Shown: positions 1 through 6,263 of the stretch, piece by piece
Layout: the number at the start of each line of letters is the position of its first letter
Numbering within the stretch: the first letter of the stretch is position 1
NCBI GenBank assembly: GCA_002291955.1
Contig: DBBA01000065.1
Location: 1-12,580, forward strand
Reading direction: 5' to 3'
Length of the DNA stretch: 12,580 nucleotides
DNA from: Rhodobacteraceae bacterium UBA996
Lineage (GTDB): Bacteria; Pseudomonadota; Alphaproteobacteria; Rhodobacterales; Rhodobacteraceae
Notes under the pieces: model-generated
What the model was told of the DNA's origin: nothing
Databases searched by the model: none
What the model saw: the letters and a program-made list of their open reading frames with translations, nothing else
Made by a program: the position numbers and the translations under genes

Positions 1-443
1 ACCTTGGGGTCGGAGAACGTGGTCTTCCGCCCGCCTTCGGTCTGACCCAGGATCGGCGTCACCTCGGACCCGGCATAGGTCGTGGCCACCGCCACCTGCG
101 GCAGGCCGGTGCGCCAGCCGATGGCCTTGCCCAGGCCCGTGGTGGACCCGCCGCCGATGGCGACCGTGCAGTCGGCGCCGGTCGCGGCCACCTGACGCAG
201 GGCATCGTCGGTCACCTCCACCGGCGTGTGCATCGCCGCACCGGTGTAGGTCCCGGCGGCGAGCGGCCCGAGCAGATCGGCTGCACGCTGCGCCTCGGCG
301 GCTTGGTTGGGCGTGGACAGCACCAGCGCGCGGGAGCACCCCAGCGCCCGCACCTCGTCCGGCAGCGCGGCCAGCGCACCCGCGCCGAAGCGCACGCGGG
401 ATGCGTTCTGGCGCAGGACGAACGGCGGCATGGCTGCGGTCAT
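1..443 (-). CDS. Maleylacetate reductase, N-terminal part (runs off the left edge)
   Basis: The protein reads from ATG at 443 (MTAAMPPFVLRQNASRVRFG...) and leaves the window after about 147 residues. It would reduce maleylacetate to 3-oxoadipate with NAD(P)H, the last dedicated step of hydroxyquinol, resorcinol or chlorocatechol degradation, in the cytoplasm. The visible part holds the nucleotide-binding half of the iron-containing alcohol dehydrogenase superfamily. It includes GGGSTTGLGKAI at about residues 106-117 and TTYAGSEVTPILG at about 128-140, a pairing characteristic of maleylacetate reductases within that superfamily. A GGAGG sits 6 nt before the ATG, which fixes the start. The gene diverges from the LysR gene at 523, a common regulator-target arrangement. 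The metal- or substrate-binding C-terminal domain is outside the window, so another superfamily member is not fully excluded. Confidence 0.88.
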   Translation of the reverse strand, partial: MTAAMPPFVLRQNASRVRFGAGALAALPDEVRALGCSRALVLSTPNQAAEAQRAADLLGPLAAGTYTGAAMHTPVEVTDDALRQVAATGADCTVAIGGGSTTGLGKAIGWRTGLPQVAVATTYAGSEVTPILGQTEGGRKTTFSDPK

Positions 444-485
444 CGATGTCCTCCCCGAGCCACCATACCCAGCGCAACGCGCAAA

Positions 486-514
486 TTGATCGAATTGCCG
501 CTGCGCTATATAAC
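486..514 (+). promoter_or_regulatory. Sigma70-like promoter of the LysR gene, predicting a leaderless mRNA
   Basis: TTGATC (486-491) and TATAAC (509-514) match the -35 and -10 consensus at 4/6 and 5/6 with a 17-bp spacer. Transcription would begin at about 520-523, on or beside the ATG at 523. No Shine-Dalgarno sequence precedes that ATG, which fits a leaderless transcript. Confidence 0.5.
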
Positions 515-524
515 GCGATGTTAT
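510..524. promoter_or_regulatory. LysR-type T-N11-A operator dyad (ATAAC-N5-GTTAT)
   Basis: ATAAC (510-514) and GTTAT (520-524) are perfect inverted repeats around five bases and match the T-N11-A rule of LysR-type recognition sites. The dyad covers the -10 element and the first two bases of the LysR start codon, and lies about 70-80 bp upstream of the divergent maleylacetate reductase start. That position suits both autorepression and activation of the target. A second, imperfect 18-bp dyad centred on GATC lies at 481-498 (GCAA...TTGC, 14 of 18 positions symmetric) and may be an accessory site. Confidence 0.55.
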
Positions 525-1503
525 GAAGCTGGATGCGCGCCACCTGGAACTGCTGGCCGCCGTCGTGGAACACGGCGGATTGACCGAAGGCGCCGCGGCC
601 TTGGGCAAGTCGCAGCCGAGCGTGTCGCGCACGCTTGGCGCGCTCGAGGCGCGGGTGGGCCAGCCCCTGTTCGTGCCCGGCCGCCGCCCCTTGCAGCCGA
701 CCGACCTGGGCCGGTCGCTGGCCGAACAGGGCGCGGCGATCCTGCGCGCGTCCCGCGCGGCGGGCGATACGGTGGACCGCTATCGCCACGGCCGGTCGGG
801 CGAGGTGCGGATCGGCGGGACCCCGTTCTTCATGGACGGCGTGGTGTCGGGGATGATCGCCGAGTTCCAGATGCAGAACCCCGATGTCCGCATCCGCCAG
901 TCCTACGACTATGCCCCTGACCTGATGCGCCAGATCGCCGAGGGCACGCTGGACCTCGGCATCTGCCCGGTCCGCCCCGACACGGTGCCCGAGAGCTTTG
1001 CCTTCACCCCGATCCTTGCGGGCCGCAATGTCGTGGCCTGCCGCAAGGGGCACCCGTTGCTGACCCGGCGCGGCGTGCTGACCGAGGAGATCTTCCGCTA
1101 TCCTTGGATCGCCCCACCGGCGGACAGCCCGCTTTACGCGGACCTGAAGCTGACGCTGGCGGCGCTGGGGGCGCAGGATTTCAAGATCGGGTTCTCGGGC
1201 GGGACGCTGGCCAGCGTGTTCGCGATCCTGAACGGGTCGGATGCGCTGACGGTGCTGCCCTATTCGGTGGTGTTCCTGACCGGGCGGCGGAACGACATCG
1301 CTTCCCTGCGGATCCGCATCAACCACCCGGACCGCGACCTAGGCCTGCTGCGCCGCCGCGGCGCCGACCCGTCGCCCGCGACGGACCGCTTCCGCCAGTT
1401 CATCGAGACGCGGTTCCGGCAACTGTCGCAGGTGATCCTGCACAGCGAGCAGATCGCCCTGTGGCGCGGGGCGGATGACCGGCCGCAGCGCGACCGGGCC
1501 TAG
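523..1503 (+). CDS. LysR-family transcriptional regulator, probably of the adjacent aromatic-degradation gene
   Basis: This 326-residue protein has the LysR layout. An N-terminal winged helix-turn-helix spans about 1-60 (LELLAAVVEHGGLTEGAAALGKSQPSVSRTLGALE), followed by a linker helix. A periplasmic-binding-protein-like effector domain spans about 92-300 and starts at GEVRIGGTPFFMDGVVSGMI. The length is slightly above the usual 300, through a basic or polar tail (ADDRPQRDRA). The start at 523 is chosen because MKLDARHLELL is the canonical LysR opening; it has no ribosome-binding site. The gene is divergent from maleylacetate reductase, so it probably responds to an intermediate of that ring-cleavage pathway. 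The ligand cannot be read from the sequence. Confidence 0.92.
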   Translation: MKLDARHLELLAAVVEHGGLTEGAAALGKSQPSVSRTLGALEARVGQPLFVPGRRPLQPTDLGRSLAEQGAAILRASRAAGDTVDRYRHGRSGEVRIGGTPFFMDGVVSGMIAEFQMQNPDVRIRQSYDYAPDLMRQIAEGTLDLGICPVRPDTVPESFAFTPILAGRNVVACRKGHPLLTRRGVLTEEIFRYPWIAPPADSPLYADLKLTLAALGAQDFKIGFSGGTLASVFAILNGSDALTVLPYSVVFLTGRRNDIASLRIRINHPDRDLGLLRRRGADPSPATDRFRQFIETRFRQLSQVILHSEQIALWRGADDRPQRDRA

Positions 1504-1529
1504 CGACCGGGCCCTTGGCGGGTGGAGCC

Positions 1530-1700
1530 CTAACGGGTGGGCAGGGCGGCGCAGTGGGCGCCCCCTGCGGCCTGGCCCGACCCCAACGCCAGCAGGGGCG
1601 GTGCGCGGAACGGGTTCGGCGCCGCGCTGACCGTCGCGTCAAGCATCAGAAGCCCCGCGACCATCAGCGCCGCCGCGGCCATCACCACGGCACGGGTCAT
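1530..1700 (-). CDS. Small 56-residue membrane-anchored or exported protein, coupled to YeeE/YedE
   Basis: I do not recognise a family. The ORF starts at ATG 1700, which overlaps the YeeE/YedE stop as ATGA, and GGAGG stands 7 nt upstream; both features support real translation. Residues 4-26 form a hydrophobic segment ending near VSAA, so it could be a signal peptide or a single membrane anchor. The remainder is about 30 residues, rich in Ala, Gly and Pro, with one cysteine near the C terminus (GGAHCAALPTR). It is the third gene of the rhodanese-YeeE operon. A role as an accessory subunit of the transporter, or as a thiol carrier, is only a guess from context. It ends 26 bp from the convergent LysR stop. 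It could also be a coincidental short frame, but start overlap plus a strong ribosome-binding site makes that less likely. Confidence 0.6.
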   Translation of the reverse strand: MTRAVVMAAAALMVAGLLMLDATVSAAPNPFRAPPLLALGSGQAAGGAHCAALPTR

Positions 1701-2851
1701 GGTCGCGCCTCCAGTCCCAGGGAGGGGCGGACCTTGATGCCGACCCAGGCCCCGGCAAAGGCTGCCGCGAACCAGACCCAGCCGTGCAGGCTGCCCGTCG
1801 AGATGCCGCTGAAGAAGGCGCCGACATTGCACCCGAAGGCCAGGCGCGAGGAGTAGCCCAGCGCCAGCCCGGCGACCATGACGGTGACCCAGGCTCGGAC
1901 CGGCAGGCGCGGGATGGGTTGGCGGTAGCCCTGTCGCCACGTCGCCACCAGGAACGCGCCGCCCATCAGCCCCAGGTTCGTCAGCGACGTGGGATCGGTC
2001 AGGATGCTCTGGTCCAGCCGCAGGGCGTTTCCGGGCGCGGCCCAGAAGCCGACCGCGGCGACATCCGCCCCTAGCGCCTGCGCGGCCTTGGCTCCCCACA
2101 GGCCCAGCCCGTAGACAACGCCCCACGGCTGGCCCGCCACCACAAGGTTGGCCAGCGCGAACGCGGCAAGCAGCGCGGCGGCAACCCACAGTCGCGCGGG
2201 CAGGCGGCGCTTGTCAGGGGTGGCCAGAAACAGAAGGACCAGTGCCACGATGGCAAGACCCGCGAGGGTCGCCGCCACGCCGGTCGAGCCGGACAGTGCC
2301 ACGACCGGCAGCGTGCCGAGATCGGTCCACCAGAACAGATGCGACGCGCCAAGGAAGCTGCCCAGCACGAAGAACGGCAGCGCCAGCACCGCGACGGGGT
2401 TGCCCGACCCTGCGTTCACCAGCGTGCCCGACCCGCAGGCCAGGACCAGTTGCATCGCCCCGCCGAACACGAAGGCAGCGCCGACCATCGCCAGACCGAC
2501 CGGCGCATGGGCGCCCGCAAGCTCGGTCCCGTTGGCGGTAATGAGCGGGATCGCGACCACCGCTACCAGCCCGATCGCCAGAAGCTGCGCCAGGATCCCG
2601 CGCGGATCGCGCTGCACGATCATCGCGCGCCACGGTCCGGCGAAGCCGAAGCGCAGACCTTCCAGCGTCACGCCCAGGCCAAGGCCCACGAGAAACAGCA
2701 GCCCGAACCGCGCCCCGGCCGTGGTGGCGATGGCAAAGGCCACCCCCAGTGCCACGACCGCCAGCACGGCACCTGCCAGAACAGACGTCAGACGGATGGC
2801 GCCCGCGGCAGGACCGGCCGCAGGCGCCGCCGGGGCGGCATCAGAAGACAT
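1697..2851 (-). CDS. YeeE/YedE family membrane transporter (thiosulfate/sulfur-compound uptake type)
   Basis: This 384-residue polytopic membrane protein has roughly ten hydrophobic segments after an Ala/Pro-rich cytoplasmic N terminus (about 1-18). Family hallmarks are the two cysteine motifs, LACGSGTLVNAG (Cys139) and AFGCNVGAFFSGISTGSLHGW (Cys341). In characterised YeeE/TsuA proteins such cysteines line the path by which thiosulfate is relayed into the cell. Thiosulfate or a related sulfur compound is therefore the likely substrate, by family only. The ATG at 2851 lies 11 nt inside the end of the rhodanese gene and has no strong Shine-Dalgarno sequence, so translation is probably coupled. 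Its stop overlaps the next start as ATGA. Together with the exported rhodanese upstream it suggests a periplasm-to-cytoplasm sulfur route. Confidence 0.9.
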   Translation of the reverse strand: MSSDAAPAAPAAGPAAGAIRLTSVLAGAVLAVVALGVAFAIATTAGARFGLLFLVGLGLGVTLEGLRFGFAGPWRAMIVQRDPRGILAQLLAIGLVAVVAIPLITANGTELAGAHAPVGLAMVGAAFVFGGAMQLVLACGSGTLVNAGSGNPVAVLALPFFVLGSFLGASHLFWWTDLGTLPVVALSGSTGVAATLAGLAIVALVLLFLATPDKRRLPARLWVAAALLAAFALANLVVAGQPWGVVYGLGLWGAKAAQALGADVAAVGFWAAPGNALRLDQSILTDPTSLTNLGLMGGAFLVATWRQGYRQPIPRLPVRAWVTVMVAGLALGYSSRLAFGCNVGAFFSGISTGSLHGWVWFAAAFAGAWVGIKVRPSLGLEARP

Positions 2852-3794
2852 CGGTGATCTGCTGCCAGACCCGCTTCAGCGGACCCGGAACGTTGGCCAT
2901 CGGGTGTCCCGCATTGGACCAGCCCACCATCGATTCGGGATAAAGCCGCACGTTCTCGATCCCGGCCAATTCGCTCAGCGCGAACCAGTTGGTCGCGGCC
3001 CAGTGACCGGTGTTGCAGAACGAGATCAGGCCCGCGTCATCGGTGTATCCCGCGTCCTGGGCCAGGGTCCGCGCGGCGGCGGCATCGACGATGGCCGGCC
3101 CTCCGCGGAACCAGTTCGAGTGGGTGAAGAACTGCGATTGCGGCAGGGTGCCGGGGCGCGCCGCCGCGGCGTGGGCCTCGTCGCCGCGCCAGAAGGATTC
3201 GGGGCGCGCGTCGATCAGGGTGGCGGTCGTGTCGCCTTCGACCACGGCCAGAACGTCGGCCTCGGTGGCCAGCCAGCGGTCCGAGAAGGCCACGGTAAAG
3301 TCGCTCGGCGTCGGCGCCACGGCGTCGGTGGTCAGGGCCAGCCCTTCGGCCTGCCACGCGGCGATGCCCCCGTTCAGGATCGCAAGGTTGCTGACGCCGC
3401 TGGATTTCAGCGTCCAGTAGACCCGGGCCGCTGACCCGAAGTCGGTCTCGTTGGCGCCCTGGTGGACGATCACCGTGGGCCGGTCGGCCGTCACGCCCAG
3501 CGATTGCAGCACCCGCGTCAGGTCGGCTTCCGAGGGAAGCTGGCCCGGGTTGCCCTCGGGGCCACGGAACAGCGCGTAGGGGGCGCTGACCGCCCCGGCG
3601 ATGTGGCCTGCGGCAAAGGTCCCGGGCTGATCGGTCGCGCCGACGGCACGGACATCAAGGATCAGGGGCTGGTCCGCGGACAACAGCGCCGACAGGTCGG
3701 CCGGCGTGACAAGCGGCGACAGCGCGGTCTGGGCGACGGCATGGCCGGCAAGTCCAATCACGACGGCAGCGACGGCAGCGATGCGCAGGGGCAT
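2841..3794 (-). CDS. Exported two-domain rhodanese (thiosulfate/3-mercaptopyruvate sulfurtransferase type)
   Basis: The 317-residue protein starts at ATG 3794, chosen because AAGGAG lies 8 nt upstream and the protein then begins with a clean signal peptide (MPLRIAAVAAVVIGLAGHAVA, cleavage near residue 21). An in-frame ATG at 3851 would add 19 residues and spoil the signal. Two tandem rhodanese domains follow. The N-terminal one (about 30-155) has VIVHQGANETDFGSAARVYW and no cysteine at the catalytic position. The C-terminal one (about 170-300) has LISFCNTGHWAATNWF with the catalytic Cys at 260 in a CNTGHWA loop. That is the usual TST/MPST division into an inactive and an active domain. The loop differs from the CRKGVT of rhodanese and the CG[S/T]GVT of MPST, so the sulfur donor is uncertain. 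Periplasmic location and fusion to the YeeE operon suggest it feeds or processes sulfane sulfur for the transporter. Confidence 0.9.
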   Translation of the reverse strand: MPLRIAAVAAVVIGLAGHAVAQTALSPLVTPADLSALLSADQPLILDVRAVGATDQPGTFAAGHIAGAVSAPYALFRGPEGNPGQLPSEADLTRVLQSLGVTADRPTVIVHQGANETDFGSAARVYWTLKSSGVSNLAILNGGIAAWQAEGLALTTDAVAPTPSDFTVAFSDRWLATEADVLAVVEGDTTATLIDARPESFWRGDEAHAAAARPGTLPQSQFFTHSNWFRGGPAIVDAAAARTLAQDAGYTDDAGLISFCNTGHWAATNWFALSELAGIENVRLYPESMVGWSNAGHPMANVPGPLKRVWQQITDVF

Positions 3795-4183
3795 GGCGAC
3801 GACTCCTTGCAGGGGAACGGCATGGACCCCGGATATGGCGAGGATCGGCACGCTTCAACCGGTCCGGCTGCGCCGACAGTCACGATCTGCGGAACACGCT
3901 TCCCGCGCTGACGGGACAACCGCGCAGGCTATTTCCCCGGCCCCGGCGGGACGGCAACGCCATCCCGGGCCGTGGCCCGCGCGTGAACGGTCGTCCCTTT
4001 TTGCTGAAGGCCGCGGATCCTGCTGGCGCCCTCGGCGAGCCGGCCCCGCGTCCACATCCGCCCGGATCACGGACCGGTCACGACGCCGCGATGTCCGCCG
4101 TGGGCGCGTAACGTCGCGCGGTCGCTGCGCGAAACGGCTTCTGGCTGACATCTGCGCCAGTCCGTTCAACCGGGAGACCCGCC
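3795..4183. other. Non-coding spacer between divergent rhodanese operon and YHS gene
   Basis: This 389-bp divergent intergenic region holds no convincing gene. The open frames across it are arginine-rich with no recognisable domain. It carries the ribosome-binding site of the rhodanese gene (AAGGAG, minus strand, just right of 3802) and the ECF-type promoter candidate at 4108-4133. I found no clear sigma70 promoter for the minus-strand operon and no convincing terminator. Confidence 0.7.
4108..4133 (+). promoter_or_regulatory. ECF-sigma-type promoter (GTAACG-N16-CGAA) upstream of the YHS gene
   Basis: GTAACG (4108-4113) is followed after exactly 16 bp by CGAA (4130-4133). Alphaproteobacterial SigF/EcfF-type ECF sigma factors are reported to use GTAACC-N16-CGAA, so this site differs by one base. 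The expected start near 4140 gives a leader of about 44 nt to the GTG at 4184. A related site lies at 4814-4839. Confidence 0.5.
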
Positions 4184-4720
4184 GTGACCGTCCGCGACCT
4201 GTTCCTTTCCGCTGCCCTGGCTGCCGTCCTGGCCGCAGCCGCACCCGGCCTTGCCGTCGCCGGCGAGCAGTATGTCGATGCGACCGGGTTCGCCGTGTCG
4301 GGCCATGATGTTGTGTCCTACTTCGACCTGCCGCAGTCGGTCGTCGGTCAGCCGCAACCCGCGCCCCTGCCGGGGTCGGCCCTGATCACGGCCGACTACA
4401 ACGGCGCGCGGTTCGCCTTTGCGTCCGAGGCCAACCGCGCCCGGTTCCTGGCCGATCCGGCGGCCTTTGTCCCGCAGTACGACGGGCATTGCGCCTATGG
4501 TGTCGCGCAGGGCGGCAAGGTGCCGGGCAATCCGCTGCTCTGGCGGATCGTCGATGGCAAGCTGTACCTGAACATCACCCGCAACGTCGTGGGGTTCTGG
4601 GAGGCCGACATTCCCGGCAACCTTTCGCGGTCGCAGGCGAACTGGCCCGGGATCGAACCCGCTGCTGCTTCCGGCATGGCGATTCCCGACTTCACGTCGG
4701 CGGCCCCCGTCGGGGGCTGA
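4184..4720 (+). CDS. Exported YHS-domain protein, (seleno)protein family
   Basis: This 178-residue protein begins at GTG 4184 with GGGAGA 6 nt upstream. The N terminus is a Sec signal peptide (MTVRDLFLSAALAAVLAAAAPGLAVA, cleavage about residue 26), so it acts in the periplasm. The body matches the YHS-domain (seleno)protein family: SGHDVVSYFDL (39-49), NGARFAFASEANRARFLADPAAFVPQYDGHCAYGVAQG (73-110) and KLYLNITRNVVGFWEADIPGNLSRSQANWP (126-155). YHS domains are small metal-associated modules also found in heavy-metal ATPases and reductases, with binding here likely through Cys103 and nearby residues. The exact function is unknown. The family includes Sec-containing members; here Cys103 is a normal TGC codon. 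It stands alone, divergent from the sulfur operon, behind an ECF-type promoter, which points to stress-responsive expression. A 6-bp G/C hairpin with a 3-nt loop (4703-4717) overlaps the stop but lacks a U tract. Confidence 0.88.
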   Translation: MTVRDLFLSAALAAVLAAAAPGLAVAGEQYVDATGFAVSGHDVVSYFDLPQSVVGQPQPAPLPGSALITADYNGARFAFASEANRARFLADPAAFVPQYDGHCAYGVAQGGKVPGNPLLWRIVDGKLYLNITRNVVGFWEADIPGNLSRSQANWPGIEPAAASGMAIPDFTSAAPVGG

Positions 4721-4813
4721 CGCGTCGGGCAGGACGGGCGTGGGAGACGGGCGGGCCACGGTGACGGGGCGGGTCACTTCCGCGTAACCTTGCCCGCAAG
4801 CCCCGCGCGACGT

Positions 4814-4839
4814 GTAACGATCACCGTGCAAGGCGCGAC
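4814..4839 (+). promoter_or_regulatory. ECF-sigma-type promoter (GTAACG-N16-CGAC) upstream of the TTC38-like operon
   Basis: GTAACG (4814-4819), a 16-bp spacer and CGAC (4836-4839) repeat the architecture found at 4108-4133. The predicted start near 4846 gives a leader of about 70 nt. A further GTAACC lies at 4784-4789, but the bases 16 bp beyond it (CGCG) fit poorly. A weak sigma70 alternative, TTGCCC (4790-4795) N17 TGTAAC (4813-4818), overlaps the same place. Confidence 0.45.
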
Positions 4840-4915
4840 CCGCAGTCATGCGTTGCCGCCGCGGTGCCGTGGTCGTCCAACGGAAAGCTGACAAGAGTGC
4901 AGGAGCGGACCGCCA

Positions 4916-6262
4916 ATGCCCCAAGCCCATGACCTGAGCGGCCTTCCGACGACGCTGCCGCCCGACGGGATCGGCAGCTGGAACCGGGTGATCCACGGCA
5001 TCCTCTCCCACGCCGCCGCGACGGGGCCTGATCTTGCCGCGGTCCTGGCGGCAAGTCCCGGGTTCGCGCTGGGGCATGCGGTGCGCGGCCTGTCATGTCT
5101 GCTGCTGGCGCGGGCCGAGATGGTGGCCGTGGCGCGCGCGGCGCATGACACGGCCCTGGCCGCGCTGCGCGACAGTGGCGCAACCCCGCGCGAGGCCGCG
5201 TTCGTCCATGCGCTGGGCGACTGGCTGGACGGTCGGCCGACCCGCGCGGCCGCGCGGCTTCAGATCGTGCTGGACCACTTTCCGCGCGACGCGCTGGCGA
5301 TGAAGATGCTGCAGGCGATCCACTTCATCATGGGGCGGCCGCAGTCCATGCGCGCCTCCGTCGAAGGGGTGCTGGGCGCCTGGGGCGATCACCCCGCGCG
5401 CGGCTACCTGCTCGGGTGCCATGCCTTCACGCTCGAGGAGACCGGCGAATTCGCCCTGGCGGAACGGACCGGACGCGCCGGGGTGGACCTGGCGCCCGAC
5501 GACGCCTGGGGTCTGCATGCGGTCGCCCATGTCTATGACACGACCGGGCAGTCCCGGGCGGGGCTTGACTGGCTCTCGGGGCGCGAGGGGGCCAGGGTCC
5601 ACTGCAACAATTTCCGCTACCATGTCTGGTGGCACCGGGCGCTTCTGCACCTTGACCTTGGCGAGTACGACCGGGTGCTGGCGCTGTATGACGCCGAGAT
5701 CCGGGCCGACCGGACCGACGACTACCGCGACATCGCGAACGCCGCGTCGCTTCTGGCGCGGCTGGAACTGGAGCGGGTGGATGTGGGCGCGCGGTGGGAC
5801 GAGCTTGCCGACCTGGCCGAGGCGCGCACGCGCGACGGCTGCCTGGCCTTTGCGGACCTGCACTATGTGCTGGCCCTGTGTGGCGGCGGGCGGGACGAGT
5901 CGGCGTCGGCCCTGGTCGCCCGGATGGAGGCGGACGGGCGGAAACAGGGCGAGGCGCAGCGGATCATCGCCCATCCCGCCCGTGATGTGGCACGGGGATT
6001 GCAGGCCTTTGCCCGGGGGGACTATGCCTTGGCCTGGGCCCATCTGCGCGGCGCGCGGGCCGAACTTCCGTCCATCGGGGGAAGCCATGCCCAGCGCGAC
6101 GTGTTCGACCGGATCGCGATCGAGGCCGCCCTGCGCGCCGGTGCGCTCGGCGCGGCCGAGGACCTGATGCGCGACCGCACCAGTCGCCGCGGCGGGCGGA
6201 TGGATGGCTTCGCCCGCGCCCGTCGCAGCGCCGCCGGCCCGGTCAGGGCACGGGCGGTGTAG
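4916..6262 (+). CDS. Tetratricopeptide repeat protein, TTC38 family
   Basis: A 448-residue soluble, helical protein without signal peptide or membrane segment, so probably cytoplasmic. It matches the TTC38 family, found from bacteria to animals, whose biochemical role is unknown. Family landmarks are WGLHAVAHVYDTTGQSRAGLDWL (198-220), FRYHVWWHRALLHLDLGEYDRVLALYD (233-259) and DDYRDIANAASLLARLELERVDVGARW (268-294). Helix-turn-helix pairs of TPR type repeat along the whole length. The His-rich core (His201, His205, His236, His240) is conserved-looking and could hint at a metal or catalytic site, which is inference. The ATG at 4916 has AGGAG 10 nt upstream. The stop at 6262 is one base before the likely OpgC-family start, indicating an operon. 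The last 30 residues are Arg/Ala-rich low-complexity sequence. Confidence 0.88.
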   Translation: MPQAHDLSGLPTTLPPDGIGSWNRVIHGILSHAAATGPDLAAVLAASPGFALGHAVRGLSCLLLARAEMVAVARAAHDTALAALRDSGATPREAAFVHALGDWLDGRPTRAAARLQIVLDHFPRDALAMKMLQAIHFIMGRPQSMRASVEGVLGAWGDHPARGYLLGCHAFTLEETGEFALAERTGRAGVDLAPDDAWGLHAVAHVYDTTGQSRAGLDWLSGREGARVHCNNFRYHVWWHRALLHLDLGEYDRVLALYDAEIRADRTDDYRDIANAASLLARLELERVDVGARWDELADLAEARTRDGCLAFADLHYVLALCGGGRDESASALVARMEADGRKQGEAQRIIAHPARDVARGLQAFARGDYALAWAHLRGARAELPSIGGSHAQRDVFDRIAIEAALRAGALGAAEDLMRDRTSRRGGRMDGFARARRSAAGPVRARAV

Positions 6263-6263
6263 C

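Noticed and set aside
1501..1530. Bidirectional terminator between the LysR gene and the convergent small ORF
   Set aside because: Only short GGGC/GCCC pairings can be formed and there is no T tract on either strand.
3706..4308. Open frames on both strands across the 3795-4183 spacer
   Set aside because: The products are Arg/Ser/Pro-rich, without domains or plausible ribosome-binding sites, and overlap the true N termini of the rhodanese and YHS genes.
4703..4717. GCCCCC-GTC-GGGGGC hairpin as terminator of the YHS gene
   Set aside because: It lies within the last codons, has a 3-nt loop and is not followed by a U tract; it can be explained by coding sequence.
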